NCBI GenBank assembly: GCA_045133615.1
Contig: JBGUUQ010000069.1
Span: 34,155-98,154 of the forward strand
DNA: 64,000 bases
Source of the DNA: M3 sp045133615
GTDB lineage: Bacteria; Bacteroidota; Bacteroidia; Bacteroidales; Muribaculaceae
Reading direction: 5' to 3'
Shown here: positions 17,363 through 25,944 of the stretch, one piece after another
How the letters are laid out: the number at the start of each line of letters is the position of its first letter
Numbering within the stretch: position 1 is the first letter of the stretch
Notes under the pieces: model-generated
Databases searched by the model: none
What the model saw: the letters and a program-made list of their open reading frames with translations, nothing else
Told to the model about the DNA's origin: nothing
Program-made: the position numbers and the translations under genes

Positions 17363-18805
17363 ATGAAAAATTCTGCATTTATAATCCCCATCATAGCCAC
17401 TGCGCTGATGTCGTCGTGCGCCCTGACGAGCAAAAAAGGCTCTACCGGCGGCGAAGTTACCGGCGTAGGGGGTACGTCTTGGGCTGAGCCTTCTCCCTAC
17501 GGCATGGTTCTCGTAAGCCGTGGTTCGATGGAAGTAGGTCCACAAGCCAACGACAGCCTTTGGAATCTGCGTGCCGACGCACGAGGCATCTCCGTCGACG
17601 GATTCTGGATGGATGAGACCGAAATCACCAACTCCAAATACAAGCAATTCGTATTCTGGGTGCGCGACTCCATCATCCGCGAGCGTCTTGCCGACCCTGC
17701 ATTCGGTGGCGACGAAGAATTCAAGATTGAAGAAGACAAAGAGGGTAATCCCATCACCCCCCACCTCAACTGGAACAAAGCAATTCCTTGGCGCAACCCC
17801 AACGAAGACGAAGCACGTGCCATCGAGAGCGTATATCGCACCAACCCCATCACCGGTGCACGCGAACTCGACCCTGAGCAACTCAACTACCGCTATGAGG
17901 TCTACAACCATACCGAAGCGGCAAAGCGCAAGCATCGTCTCAATCCCGCACGTCGCGTCTACAACACCGACCTCCCCGTGCCTACCGACGTTCCCGTCAT
18001 CTCCAAAGACACTGCTTATATCAACGACGAAGGACAAATCATCCGCGAGACCATCACCCGTGGACTCACCGGCGACTACGACTTCCTAAACACATATATT
18101 GTCAACGTCTACCCCGACACCACTGCGTGGATCAACGACTTTGAAAACGCCTACAACGAGCCCTATGTACGCATGTACTTCTCTCATGGCGGATATAGCG
18201 AATATCCCGTCGTAGGAGTAAGTTGGGAGCAAGCAACTGCATTCGCCAACTGGCGCACCGACTTCCTCCGCCGCTCGCTCGGCAAAGAGGGCATCTACGT
18301 CGAGCCCTACCGACTTCCCACCGAAGCCGAATGGGAATACGCAGCCCGTGCCGGTGTCAACGAAAACAAATACCCGTGGGAAGGCGATCTCACACTCAGT
18401 GAAGACCGCGGATGCTTCTATGCCAACTTCAAGCCCGCTGAAGGCAACTATGTGCGCGACGGACAGCTCATCACATCCCGTGTCGGCACATACTCACCCA
18501 ACGACTTCGGCCTTTACGACATGGCCGGTAACGTCAGCGAATGGACATCCACTGCCTACACCGAAAGCGTAGGACGTCTCACCTCCGACCTCAACCCGGA
18601 ATATCGCTACGATGCAGCTAAAGAAGACCCCTATAAAATGAAGCGCAAGATTGTACGCGGCGGTTCGTGGAAAGACGTAGCCCACAACATCCGCTCCGAC
18701 ATCCGCATGTGGGAATACCAAAACGAGCAACGCTCATATATCGGATTCCGATGCGTGCGCACCCAGATAGGATTCGCTCGCGGTCAAGGCGGCAAGAAAA
18801 AATAA
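17363..18805 (+). CDS. gldK: GldK/PorK-like lipoprotein of the type IX secretion ring
   Basis: This 480-residue lipoprotein (lipobox 'ALMSSC', Cys19) has a formylglycine-generating-enzyme (SUMF1-like) fold. Signs are 'GFWMDETEITNSKYKQFVFW', 'YPVVGVSWEQATAFANWR', 'RLPTEAEWEYAARAG', 'NDFGLYDMAGNVSEW', and 'KIVRGGSW...YIGFRCVR'. In the type IX system, PorK/GldK forms a periplasmic ring with PorN/GldN at the outer membrane. The fold is structural here and is not expected to make formylglycine. The order gldK-gldL-gldM-gldN is intact. Confidence 0.95.
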   Translation: MKNSAFIIPIIATALMSSCALTSKKGSTGGEVTGVGGTSWAEPSPYGMVLVSRGSMEVGPQANDSLWNLRADARGISVDGFWMDETEITNSKYKQFVFWVRDSIIRERLADPAFGGDEEFKIEEDKEGNPITPHLNWNKAIPWRNPNEDEARAIESVYRTNPITGARELDPEQLNYRYEVYNHTEAAKRKHRLNPARRVYNTDLPVPTDVPVISKDTAYINDEGQIIRETITRGLTGDYDFLNTYIVNVYPDTTAWINDFENAYNEPYVRMYFSHGGYSEYPVVGVSWEQATAFANWRTDFLRRSLGKEGIYVEPYRLPTEAEWEYAARAGVNENKYPWEGDLTLSEDRGCFYANFKPAEGNYVRDGQLITSRVGTYSPNDFGLYDMAGNVSEWTSTAYTESVGRLTSDLNPEYRYDAAKEDPYKMKRKIVRGGSWKDVAHNIRSDIRMWEYQNEQRSYIGFRCVRTQIGFARGQGGKKK

Positions 18806-18852
18806 GTCTATTCATCTACATCATCGAACAATAATATCACTTCCTTATCAAA

Positions 18853-19767
18853 ATGGGAAAAATCAAAAGATATAAAAACAGCATCGAACGCTTCCTCTCA
18901 GGAGAAAACGGTCAACGATTCTTCAATTTCGCTTATAGTATCGGTGCCGCAATCGTTATTTGGGGTGCTCTCTTCAAACTTCTCCACCTCCCCGGAGGTA
19001 ACCTCCTTCTCACCATCGGTATGGGTACCGAAGTCCTCATGTTCGTCCTATCGGCATTCGACCGTCCCCCGAAATCCTACAACTGGGAAGAAGTATTCCC
19101 CGTGCTCGATTCCAAAAATCCAGAAGACCGTCCCGACTTCAACGGTGGTGGGGGCATCGTCATCGGTGGCTCTGCCGACAACGTAGCCGCTACCGGCACT
19201 ACTCGTCAATCCGTCACACTCAACCCTGAGCAAGCCGGAATTGCCGGACTCCCCTATGCCGCCGAAATCACCGACGCCACACAGTCCTACCTCGACCAGA
19301 TGAACGCAATCACCGAAGAGATGCAACACTTGCGCGAAGCCACTCAGGCCCTCAACAAAGTGAGCGACACCCTCCTCGAATCATACCGCGCCATCACCGA
19401 GAACTCCGAAAACATCACACGCAGTTCTTCCGGCTATGTAGAGCAGATGCAAGACCTCAACCGCAACATTTCAGGGCTCAACACCATCTACGAAATACAG
19501 CTCAAAAGCGTATCATCGCAACTCGACTCGATCGACCGCGTCAACCGTGGCATCAAAGACATCCGCGACATGTACGAAAAAAGCTCGTCACAATCGGCAC
19601 GCTACTGCGAAGAGACCGAAAAGATGGCTCGCTACATGCAGCAGCTCAACTCTGTCTACGAAAAGATGATTACCGCAATGACCATCAACATGTATCGCCC
19701 CATGATGGGTGGCGAAGTCCCGCCGGTACCCGAAAAGCCGCAATCATCGGCACCCGAAAACGTTTAA
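18853..19767 (+). CDS. gldL: GldL/PorL-like inner-membrane motor protein
   Basis: This 304-residue protein has two N-terminal membrane helices (about residues 20-70). 'IVIWGALFKLLHLPGG' and 'LLTIGMGTEVLMFVLSAF' lead into a 'DRPPKSYNWEEVFPVL' segment. The buried Glu in 'GMGTEVLMF' matches the proton-path Glu described for GldL motors. The remainder is a helical cytoplasmic tail. With GldM it forms the proton-driven motor of the type IX system. Confidence 0.95.
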   Translation: MGKIKRYKNSIERFLSGENGQRFFNFAYSIGAAIVIWGALFKLLHLPGGNLLLTIGMGTEVLMFVLSAFDRPPKSYNWEEVFPVLDSKNPEDRPDFNGGGGIVIGGSADNVAATGTTRQSVTLNPEQAGIAGLPYAAEITDATQSYLDQMNAITEEMQHLREATQALNKVSDTLLESYRAITENSENITRSSSGYVEQMQDLNRNISGLNTIYEIQLKSVSSQLDSIDRVNRGIKDIRDMYEKSSSQSARYCEETEKMARYMQQLNSVYEKMITAMTINMYRPMMGGEVPPVPEKPQSSAPENV

Positions 19768-19794
19768 CCCGCAATCACACTCCACTACTGAATA

Positions 19795-21360
19795 ATGGGA
19801 TCTAACAACACAAGGCTTTCAGCGCGACAGAAGATGATAAACCTCATGTATATCGTCCTCACAGCCATGCTTGCCCTCAACGTATCGTCCGACGTGCTCA
19901 ACGGATTCCGTCAAGTCGAAGACGGTCTGACACGCTCCAACGACAACGCCGCGCAACGCAACGACGCCCTCTATCGCCGCCTTGAAGAATTTAACGAACA
20001 AAACCCCGATAAAGGCGGTATCTGGTACGACAAAGCCACCGAAGTGCGCCGCATCACAGCCGACCTTTATTCACTCATCGACTCCCTTAAAATCGAAATC
20101 GTAAAAAAAGCCGACGGTGACGATGCCGACATCGACGACATCCAACATCAGGACGACCTCGAATCCGCCGGAGTCGTAATGCTCTCCCCCGGTAAGAAAA
20201 ACGGCGAAAAACTGCGTAAATCCATCGACTCATACCGCGAATACATATCCGCGCTCATGACCGACACCATCAAACGCAGCATCGTGGCGGAAGCTCTATC
20301 CACCAAGCCGCAATTCAATGCCAAGACCATCAGCAATGCCAATTGGGAAGAGACAATGTTCGACAACAAACCCGTCGTAGCCGCCGTAACCCTTCTCACT
20401 AAGTTGCAGAGCGACGTACGCTATGCCGAAGGCGAAGCCCTCTCCACATTGCTCACCAACGTAGACCTCGGCGATGTTCGTGTCAACAAGCTCAACGCAT
20501 TCGTCATCCCCACCTCGCGCAACGTAATGCAAGGCAGCAAATACTCCGCCAACATTGTCCTCGCGGCAGTCGACACCACACAGCGCCCCGTCATCTACAT
20601 CAACAACAACAAGCTCGACAACGACCTCGGTCTGTATGAATTCATAGCCTCCAAGACCGGTACATACGACTACTCCGGCTATCTCGAAGTTCCCCACGGC
20701 GATGGTACTGTCACCCGCCACGACTTCTCATCATCCTACACCGTAATAGAGCCTACCGCCACCATCTCCGCAACGATGATGAACGTACTCTACGCCGGCA
20801 TCGACAACCCGATGAGCATCTCCGTTCCCGGAGTGCCCAACTCTGCCATCTCCGCATCGATGACCAACGGTACACTCACCCGCAAAGGCGACCTCTGGCA
20901 GGCACATCCCGCCAAAGTAGGCACCGAAGCAGTCATCACCGTTACCGCCAATATCGACGGCCGTCAACAGACCGTCGCCACCACATCGTTCCGCGTACGC
21001 AAATTGCCCGACCCCACACCCTACATCGCCTACACCGACGACAAAGGCAATCCCGAACGCTACAAAGGCTCACGTCCATTCCCCAAGACGCGACTCCTTC
21101 AAGCCAACGGCATAGAAGCAGCCATCGACGACGACCTGCTCAACGTGCAATATCGCGTACTCAGCTTCGAGACCGTATTTTTCGACTCGATGGGCAACGC
21201 CATCCCCGAAGTATCGCAGGGAGCCAACTTCTCGCAGCGACAGAAAGACTCATTCCGCCGACTATCGAGAGGCAAACGCTTCTACATATCCCGCGTCCGC
21301 GCTGTCGGTCCCGACGGCATCGAGCGCGACCTCGCTCCTATGGAAGTTATCGTAAACTAA
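19795..21360 (+). CDS. gldM: GldM/PorM-like motor shaft protein
   Basis: This 521-residue protein has one N-terminal membrane helix ('MINLMYIVLTAMLALNVSSD') and a long periplasmic part built of several domains, ending 'GPDGIERDLAPMEVIVN'. In known structures four periplasmic domains form a dimeric shaft linking the GldL motor to the GldK/N ring. The sequence length fits. It starts 27 bases after gldL. Confidence 0.95.
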   Translation: MGSNNTRLSARQKMINLMYIVLTAMLALNVSSDVLNGFRQVEDGLTRSNDNAAQRNDALYRRLEEFNEQNPDKGGIWYDKATEVRRITADLYSLIDSLKIEIVKKADGDDADIDDIQHQDDLESAGVVMLSPGKKNGEKLRKSIDSYREYISALMTDTIKRSIVAEALSTKPQFNAKTISNANWEETMFDNKPVVAAVTLLTKLQSDVRYAEGEALSTLLTNVDLGDVRVNKLNAFVIPTSRNVMQGSKYSANIVLAAVDTTQRPVIYINNNKLDNDLGLYEFIASKTGTYDYSGYLEVPHGDGTVTRHDFSSSYTVIEPTATISATMMNVLYAGIDNPMSISVPGVPNSAISASMTNGTLTRKGDLWQAHPAKVGTEAVITVTANIDGRQQTVATTSFRVRKLPDPTPYIAYTDDKGNPERYKGSRPFPKTRLLQANGIEAAIDDDLLNVQYRVLSFETVFFDSMGNAIPEVSQGANFSQRQKDSFRRLSRGKRFYISRVRAVGPDGIERDLAPMEVIVN

Positions 21361-21391
21361 TCAGCATACATAAACGTATATCTCTATACAC

Positions 21392-22519
21392 ATGATGAAA
21401 TCATTCGGAAAATATATCATTCTCGCCTTCGTGGCATTCGGCGTGGCATCTTCCGCCATTGCTCAAGACTCCTCAAGCAGCAGCGTAGTGCGTCGCCGCA
21501 CCGCCGACGACCGTAAAAAGCAACAGCAAGACGGCACACAAATCACCCAACGCATGCAAGCTTTCTACGAAGAGCAGCCGACATCCGAAGCCGACCTCTC
21601 TTGGATGCGAGTAATTTATCGCGAACTCGACCTCAACCAAGTCAAAAACGCTCCGCTCTACTTCCCCGAAGAGCCTACCGAAGATGGTGAGAACCTTTTC
21701 CGTATCATCATGCGACTCCTCGCTTCCAACTCCGTATCGGCCTACGAATACCTCGACGGACGAGAAGTATTCACCGATGCATACCGCATCAAAGTGAAAG
21801 ACATGCTCGACCGCTTCCACATCCTCTACTCCGAAGCAAAAGGCTCCACCGAAAAAAATCCGAAATTCATCATCGAAGAGAGCGACGTTCCTTGCAACGA
21901 AGTCCTCAGTTATTATATCCTCGAACGTTGGCAAATGGACTCCCGCAGCAATCGCATGCGCACCATCGTTGAAGCCATCTGCCCCGTACTCCATCGTTCA
22001 GGCGACTTCGGCGGAGAAGCCATCAAATACCCCATGTTCTGGATTAAATTCGATGCCCTTCGCCCCTACCTCACACAGCAATCCATTTTCGTCGACGACG
22101 ACAACAACCTCGCCAAATACACCTACGACGACTTCTTCCAACTCGCAATGTATGAAGGCGACATCTACAAGACTCGCAATCTTCGCAACAAGTCGATGAT
22201 GCAACTCTACCCCGACCCCGACGACCGCAAACGCGCTCAAGACAGCATCCAGACTCGACTCACCACATTTGAAGACAAAATGTGGGTACCCACACGCGAA
22301 GAAATTATCGCCGCACGTGAAGCTCGCGAACAAGCCGCTGCTCTTGCAGCCGGCGACTCCACATCGATTGCCACTCGCGACGACAAAGCCGTGGAAAAGA
22401 AGCGCAACGTCCGCTCCACCAAGCGCAGTAGCAAGCAGAAAGACAAAAAGCCCAAAGTAGAAAGCAGCAAGTCCGACACACCGAAAAGCGCAACACGTTC
22501 CGTGCGTCGACGCAAATAA
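21392..22519 (+). CDS. gldN: GldN/PorN-like periplasmic protein
   Basis: This 375-residue protein has a signal peptide ('YIILAFVAFGVASSAIAQ'). The GldN core has 'SWMRVIYRELDLNQVKNAPLYFP', 'LFRIIMRLLASNSVSAYEYL' and 'SYYILERWQ'. A basic, Ser/Lys-rich low-complexity tail (about 330-375) ends in 'SVRRRK'. It partners GldK in the outer-membrane-associated ring. The tail is longer and more basic than I would expect, but the core is clear. Confidence 0.93.
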   Translation: MMKSFGKYIILAFVAFGVASSAIAQDSSSSSVVRRRTADDRKKQQQDGTQITQRMQAFYEEQPTSEADLSWMRVIYRELDLNQVKNAPLYFPEEPTEDGENLFRIIMRLLASNSVSAYEYLDGREVFTDAYRIKVKDMLDRFHILYSEAKGSTEKNPKFIIEESDVPCNEVLSYYILERWQMDSRSNRMRTIVEAICPVLHRSGDFGGEAIKYPMFWIKFDALRPYLTQQSIFVDDDNNLAKYTYDDFFQLAMYEGDIYKTRNLRNKSMMQLYPDPDDRKRAQDSIQTRLTTFEDKMWVPTREEIIAAREAREQAAALAAGDSTSIATRDDKAVEKKRNVRSTKRSSKQKDKKPKVESSKSDTPKSATRSVRRRK

Positions 22520-22546
22520 AATATCACCCGTTAACTCTCCCGCGCC

Positions 22547-23182
22547 ATGAACGATAGCAACTTCGTCATCACCATCGGTCGCCAATTCGGTTCCGGAGGA
22601 CGTGAACTCGGCAAACTTCTTGCCGAAACACTCGGCATCGACTACTACGACCGTCGTCTTCTCGGAGAAGCCGCCAAACAATCAGGCGTCAACCCCGAAT
22701 TTTTCGAACGTTCCGACGAACGCGCTCCCTCGTTCCTTTCCGGACTTTTCTCATTCAGCTACGGCTACAGCTCCTTTCACTGCTACAACGGCTCATCAGC
22801 CATTTCCGACGACAGCATCTATCGGGCACAAAGCGACGTGATTCGCGCCATCGCAGCCAAAGGTTCATGCGTAATCGTTGGCCGGAGTGCCGACTACATC
22901 CTCCGCGACCATCCGCGATGCCTCAACATCTTCGTCCACGCATCCATGGACGACCGCATCGCCCGCATCATGCGCCGCGGCGACAAGACCACGCCCGAAC
23001 AAGCTCGCGCCATAGCCGAAAAGACCAACAAGCTCCGCGCCGCCTACTACAACTTCTACACCGACAAGACATGGGGCGATGCCGCATCCTACGACCTCAC
23101 CATCAACTCATCACTCCTCTCCATGCCACAAATAGTCGCACTCATCACCGACTATCTACGCGCCCGCTTCAACATTAAATAA
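22547..23182 (+). CDS. Cytidylate kinase-like family protein
   Basis: This 211-residue P-loop kinase resembles cytidylate kinase. It opens 'ITIGRQFGSGGRELGKLLAE' (phosphate loop GRQFGSGGRE), followed by 'YYDRRLLGEAA' and 'VIVGRSADYILRD'. A lid-like segment, 'RIARIMRRGDKTTPEQARAIAEKTNKLRAAYYNFYT', follows. It is the AAA-type 'cytidylate kinase-like' branch, distinct from the essential Cmk. It follows gldN by 27 bases and may be co-transcribed. Substrate unproven. Confidence 0.85.
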   Translation: MNDSNFVITIGRQFGSGGRELGKLLAETLGIDYYDRRLLGEAAKQSGVNPEFFERSDERAPSFLSGLFSFSYGYSSFHCYNGSSAISDDSIYRAQSDVIRAIAAKGSCVIVGRSADYILRDHPRCLNIFVHASMDDRIARIMRRGDKTTPEQARAIAEKTNKLRAAYYNFYTDKTWGDAASYDLTINSSLLSMPQIVALITDYLRARFNIK

Positions 23183-23189
23183 AAATGTT

Positions 23190-23711
23190 ATGCGAGAATT
23201 ACAACAAGTAAAATGGCAGAAATATCCAATCGGGACTGCTCGTGCAACAACTTTCGAAGGCGAACCTTGGGTTGATGCAATATTTGAAGCTGAAACACTC
23301 AATGAAGTTGTCGCTATCATCGAAAAACGATTCAACAATCGCATACAATTCAAGAAAAATTGTGGATATTTCATAGAAGAACAAGAACCCCTGTCATGGG
23401 AAGAGCGATTCGGACTCCTATACATCTTCGATTGCGTATTCACCCCCATCTACCGTTTATTCATCACAGAGGAAATATTGAAACCCGCCGGCATCACAAA
23501 TCCCATCCAAGAGCCTTTCGACACTCTTTGGTCTTTTTGTGCTCGACTCACCAAACAAGGCAATATGCTCCTATATACATCTTTTCCTCCCGCACATCCC
23601 GACAGCGATAGCGAGACCGCCGGAGTCATAATCGATTGCAAAAGCCACCGACAGAGCGAATTTTTTGATTGCAGCGGACAATCATTCTTCAACATCCTCC
23701 GCAACAATTAA
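23190..23711 (+). CDS. Unknown protein upstream of the ubiquitin-like operon
   Basis: This 173-residue soluble protein starts MRELQQVKWQKYPIG, 7 bases after the kinase-like gene. It has mixed alpha/beta character with several Trp and Cys and no signal peptide or recognised motif. Codon use is less C-biased than in the type IX genes, which suggests a different history. It could end the type IX transcription unit or belong to the accessory region that follows. Confidence 0.6.
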   Translation: MRELQQVKWQKYPIGTARATTFEGEPWVDAIFEAETLNEVVAIIEKRFNNRIQFKKNCGYFIEEQEPLSWEERFGLLYIFDCVFTPIYRLFITEEILKPAGITNPIQEPFDTLWSFCARLTKQGNMLLYTSFPPAHPDSDSETAGVIIDCKSHRQSEFFDCSGQSFFNILRNN

Positions 23712-23770
23712 ACCAAACTCTTGCTTAATGTTATCGTTTGTAGTAATGCTTATTTAAGAATAGTCAACTT

Positions 23771-24160
23771 TCATCCGCAAATAAAGCCCTGCTTACCATA
23801 CTTTCTGACTATTTTGTATGGACATTTTTCGCCGATAAAACAATCTAATACAGTCTTAAAACACTCTCGCACATCCGAAAAATCAGCATTCACAATATCA
23901 GCATATTCCCCCATAGATTCACTTATCTCGTTGGGCAATTGCGACATCGTCACTTTCAACTTTTGAGACAACTTAAAAGCATCCTCTTTGCTTACTATTG
24001 CAGAAACACTGCAATTATATTCCGGTCTCTCATAGTCAATATGTTCTATTGTCACCACCATACACATAGAAGCATCAAAACCCACATATAGATCTTCTAC
24101 GGCAGGTTGATCCTCATCAGAACTCATTATATGACAAGATGTCCACAGTTTATGTAACAT
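23771..24160 (-). CDS. Small unknown cytoplasmic protein
   Basis: This 129-residue protein is acidic and helical in its second half, with no recognised domain. A GA-rich sequence precedes ATG 24160, and a TATATTTG -7 box (24186-24193) lies 26 bases upstream. It is transcribed divergently from the E2/JAB/E1 operon, sharing the intergenic region. A start at Met12 (24127) is also possible. AT-richer than the flanking core genes. Confidence 0.6.
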   Translation of the reverse strand: MLHKLWTSCHIMSSDEDQPAVEDLYVGFDASMCMVVTIEHIDYERPEYNCSVSAIVSKEDAFKLSQKLKVTMSQLPNEISESMGEYADIVNADFSDVRECFKTVLDCFIGEKCPYKIVRKYGKQGFICG

Positions 24161-24185
24161 GGCTGTTTCTTCTTACTTCAATGCA

Positions 24186-24193
24186 CAAATATA
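24186..24193 (-). promoter_or_regulatory. Promoter -7 box of the small divergent gene
   Basis: The minus strand reads TATATTTG, exact consensus, 26 bases before ATG 24160. Confidence 0.6.
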
Positions 24194-24299
24194 ACGCTTT
24201 TTACACCCCAAAAAAGAACCACTAAAAGATTATACGACTTTTGCTATCATATATTAACAAACATTAACGGGAGGGGGCATTTTCTATTGATTAAATTCA

Positions 24300-24307
24300 T
24301 AATTTTG
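24300..24307 (+). promoter_or_regulatory. Promoter -7 box of the E2/JAB/E1/SH3 operon
   Basis: TAATTTTG matches TAnnTTTG and lies 34 bases before ATG 24342. With the terminator at 27926-27952 it delimits a self-contained four-gene unit. Confidence 0.65.
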
Positions 24308-24341
24308 CAGTATAAACCCTATTAATTACAATCATATAATC

Positions 24342-25151
24342 ATGAACACAGTTTACAATCATTCGCAACAAGTATTGGCAATCCCTACCGGATGTCTTGC
24401 CATTGACCCCGCCAAACTAAAACGCAAACAAGTTGCCGAAGATCTTCGTGCAGGCAAACCGCTTAAACTCGGACAATCGGGCGACGTTACCGGCAAAGAG
24501 CAAACAAAACTCGTCACTCAAGACGGAAAACTTGCCATCGACCCCGCCAAACTAAAACGCAAACAAGTTGCCGAAGATCTTCGCGCAGGCAAACCGCTCA
24601 AACTCGGACAATCGGGCGATGTTACCGGCAAAGAGCAAACAAAACTCGTCACCCAAGACGGAAAACTCGCCGCTCAATGGTACGACTACGACAAAGAACT
24701 TCTCGAAGACGAAATCGCAGCCATGAACGAATGTTTCCCTCAATTTCATCTTGAAAAAATCGAAGACCCAAGCAGCCGTTGGAACAATTGCCTTTGTTGG
24801 GTAGGCACACTCAAACCCGGCATATTCGAAAACACCGTGTGGGAAGTGATGGCAATATATACTCCCAATCATCCCCAAGCGCGAATGGGAGGCTCGGTAT
24901 GCGTATATCTTTTAGACCCGACCATCGAAAACGTCAAAGAGGTTCTCGGCTACTATCCACATCACCTGATTCCCGACCAAGAAGGAGGAAAATACCTATG
25001 CACAACACGTGCAGAAGATATGTCCAACGGTGATTACGTCACATCTGCCGTTCAGACCCTCACATGGGCTGTGAAATGGCTCACCGCATTCGAACTCGTT
25101 TGCACAGGCGACCTCAGTGAAGATTTATTCAACGCTCCAGTAGGCATTTAA
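24342..25151 (+). CDS. Probable E2-like (ubiquitin-conjugating-fold) protein with N-terminal repeats
   Basis: The 269-residue protein has two parts. Residues 19-108 are two identical 45-residue repeats (LAIDPAKLKRKQVAEDLRAG followed by a Gly/Lys-rich stretch). Residues about 113-256 look like a prokaryotic E2 fold: strands 'NNCLCWVGTL', 'ENTVWEVMAIYTP', 'RMGGSVCVYLL', then 'HHLIPDQEGGKYLCTT' with Cys220 as candidate catalytic cysteine. An amphipathic helix ends in the Trp-containing 'LTWAVKWLTAFE', as in bacterial E2s. Downstream JAMM and E1-like genes strongly support the call. The repeats do not look like a beta-grasp ubiquitin fold. E2 identity rests on pattern and context. Confidence 0.7.
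   Translation: MNTVYNHSQQVLAIPTGCLAIDPAKLKRKQVAEDLRAGKPLKLGQSGDVTGKEQTKLVTQDGKLAIDPAKLKRKQVAEDLRAGKPLKLGQSGDVTGKEQTKLVTQDGKLAAQWYDYDKELLEDEIAAMNECFPQFHLEKIEDPSSRWNNCLCWVGTLKPGIFENTVWEVMAIYTPNHPQARMGGSVCVYLLDPTIENVKEVLGYYPHHLIPDQEGGKYLCTTRAEDMSNGDYVTSAVQTLTWAVKWLTAFELVCTGDLSEDLFNAPVGI
24396..24665 (+). repeat. Two tandem 135-bp coding repeats
   Basis: Copy 1 is 24396-24530 and copy 2 is 24531-24665. They differ at five bases by eye, all synonymous, so both encode the same 45 residues. A partial third unit follows ('LA' then divergence). The duplication is in frame. Confidence 0.92.
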
Positions 25152-25152
25152 G

Positions 25153-25944
25153 ATGGAAACCGACACCAACTACGTAATATTCTCCCAACGCGCATTCAAC
25201 GCCATTGTTACCGAAACCATCGACAAGCACCCCGTTGAAACCGGAGGAATCCTTATCGGCTATATCCTCGACAACGGTGCATGGGTTGTGGTCGAGAACA
25301 TTCCTCCGGGCTACAGGACCATCCACCAACGGGCATACTTCGAATATGATGCGGAGTTTGTCAACTATCTGTCAAATGTAGTCGCACTCCAATACAAAGG
25401 CAATCTGCAAGTTCTCGGACTGTGGCATCGGCATCCGGGCAGCATGGATGTATTCTCTTCCACCGACGACGAAACCAACCTCAAATTTGCCCGCGACCGC
25501 CGATGCGGTTCAATTTCGGCACTGGTCAACTGCGACCCGAGAATGAGATTGACCATGTATCACGTGTCACAGCGCGGACAATATGAAGAAATCGAATGGT
25601 ATGTCGACGACGGAGAAACAATTCCCGACGACTTCCTTGAATTGTGGTACACAGACCCCGAAAAACTGCCCACATTCGACCGACACGGCATCATCGACCC
25701 CGACCGACAACCATTGCCACCTCCCCTGCCCGAAGAAACCGGTCGACCGCAAGCTCCTGCCGAAGTTGCCGAATCGCAAAGACAGGATAGACCGCAATCG
25801 GACGAAAAATACACTTTCTCCGATGCCATTACAGACATTAAAGATGTTATACGAAAATTGTTAAACAAAAACGATGAAAACAACCTCGACGATTCGCCGA
25901 CGACACCCCCATGCGATGATACCGACGGTAATAACCGCCAATAA
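25153..25944 (+). CDS. JAMM/MPN-domain isopeptidase (JAB)
   Basis: The 263-residue protein has an N-terminal JAB1/MPN metalloprotease domain (about 1-160). The complete zinc motif is Glu29 in 'ETGGILIG' and HxHP-x6-S-x2-D as His92, His94, Ser102 and Asp105. Such enzymes remove ubiquitin-like modifiers or trim their precursors. A Pro/Gln/Asp-rich linker and a charged helical tail (about 165-263) follow. The gene starts 1 base after the E2-like stop and overlaps the E1-like gene, so the three are translationally coupled. Confidence 0.9.
   Translation: METDTNYVIFSQRAFNAIVTETIDKHPVETGGILIGYILDNGAWVVVENIPPGYRTIHQRAYFEYDAEFVNYLSNVVALQYKGNLQVLGLWHRHPGSMDVFSSTDDETNLKFARDRRCGSISALVNCDPRMRLTMYHVSQRGQYEEIEWYVDDGETIPDDFLELWYTDPEKLPTFDRHGIIDPDRQPLPPPLPEETGRPQAPAEVAESQRQDRPQSDEKYTFSDAITDIKDVIRKLLNKNDENNLDDSPTTPPCDDTDGNNRQ

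Noticed and set aside
17294..18037. 247-residue antisense frame across gldK
   Set aside because: It is complementary to the well-supported gldK coding sequence and shows only the low-complexity pattern of a shadow frame.
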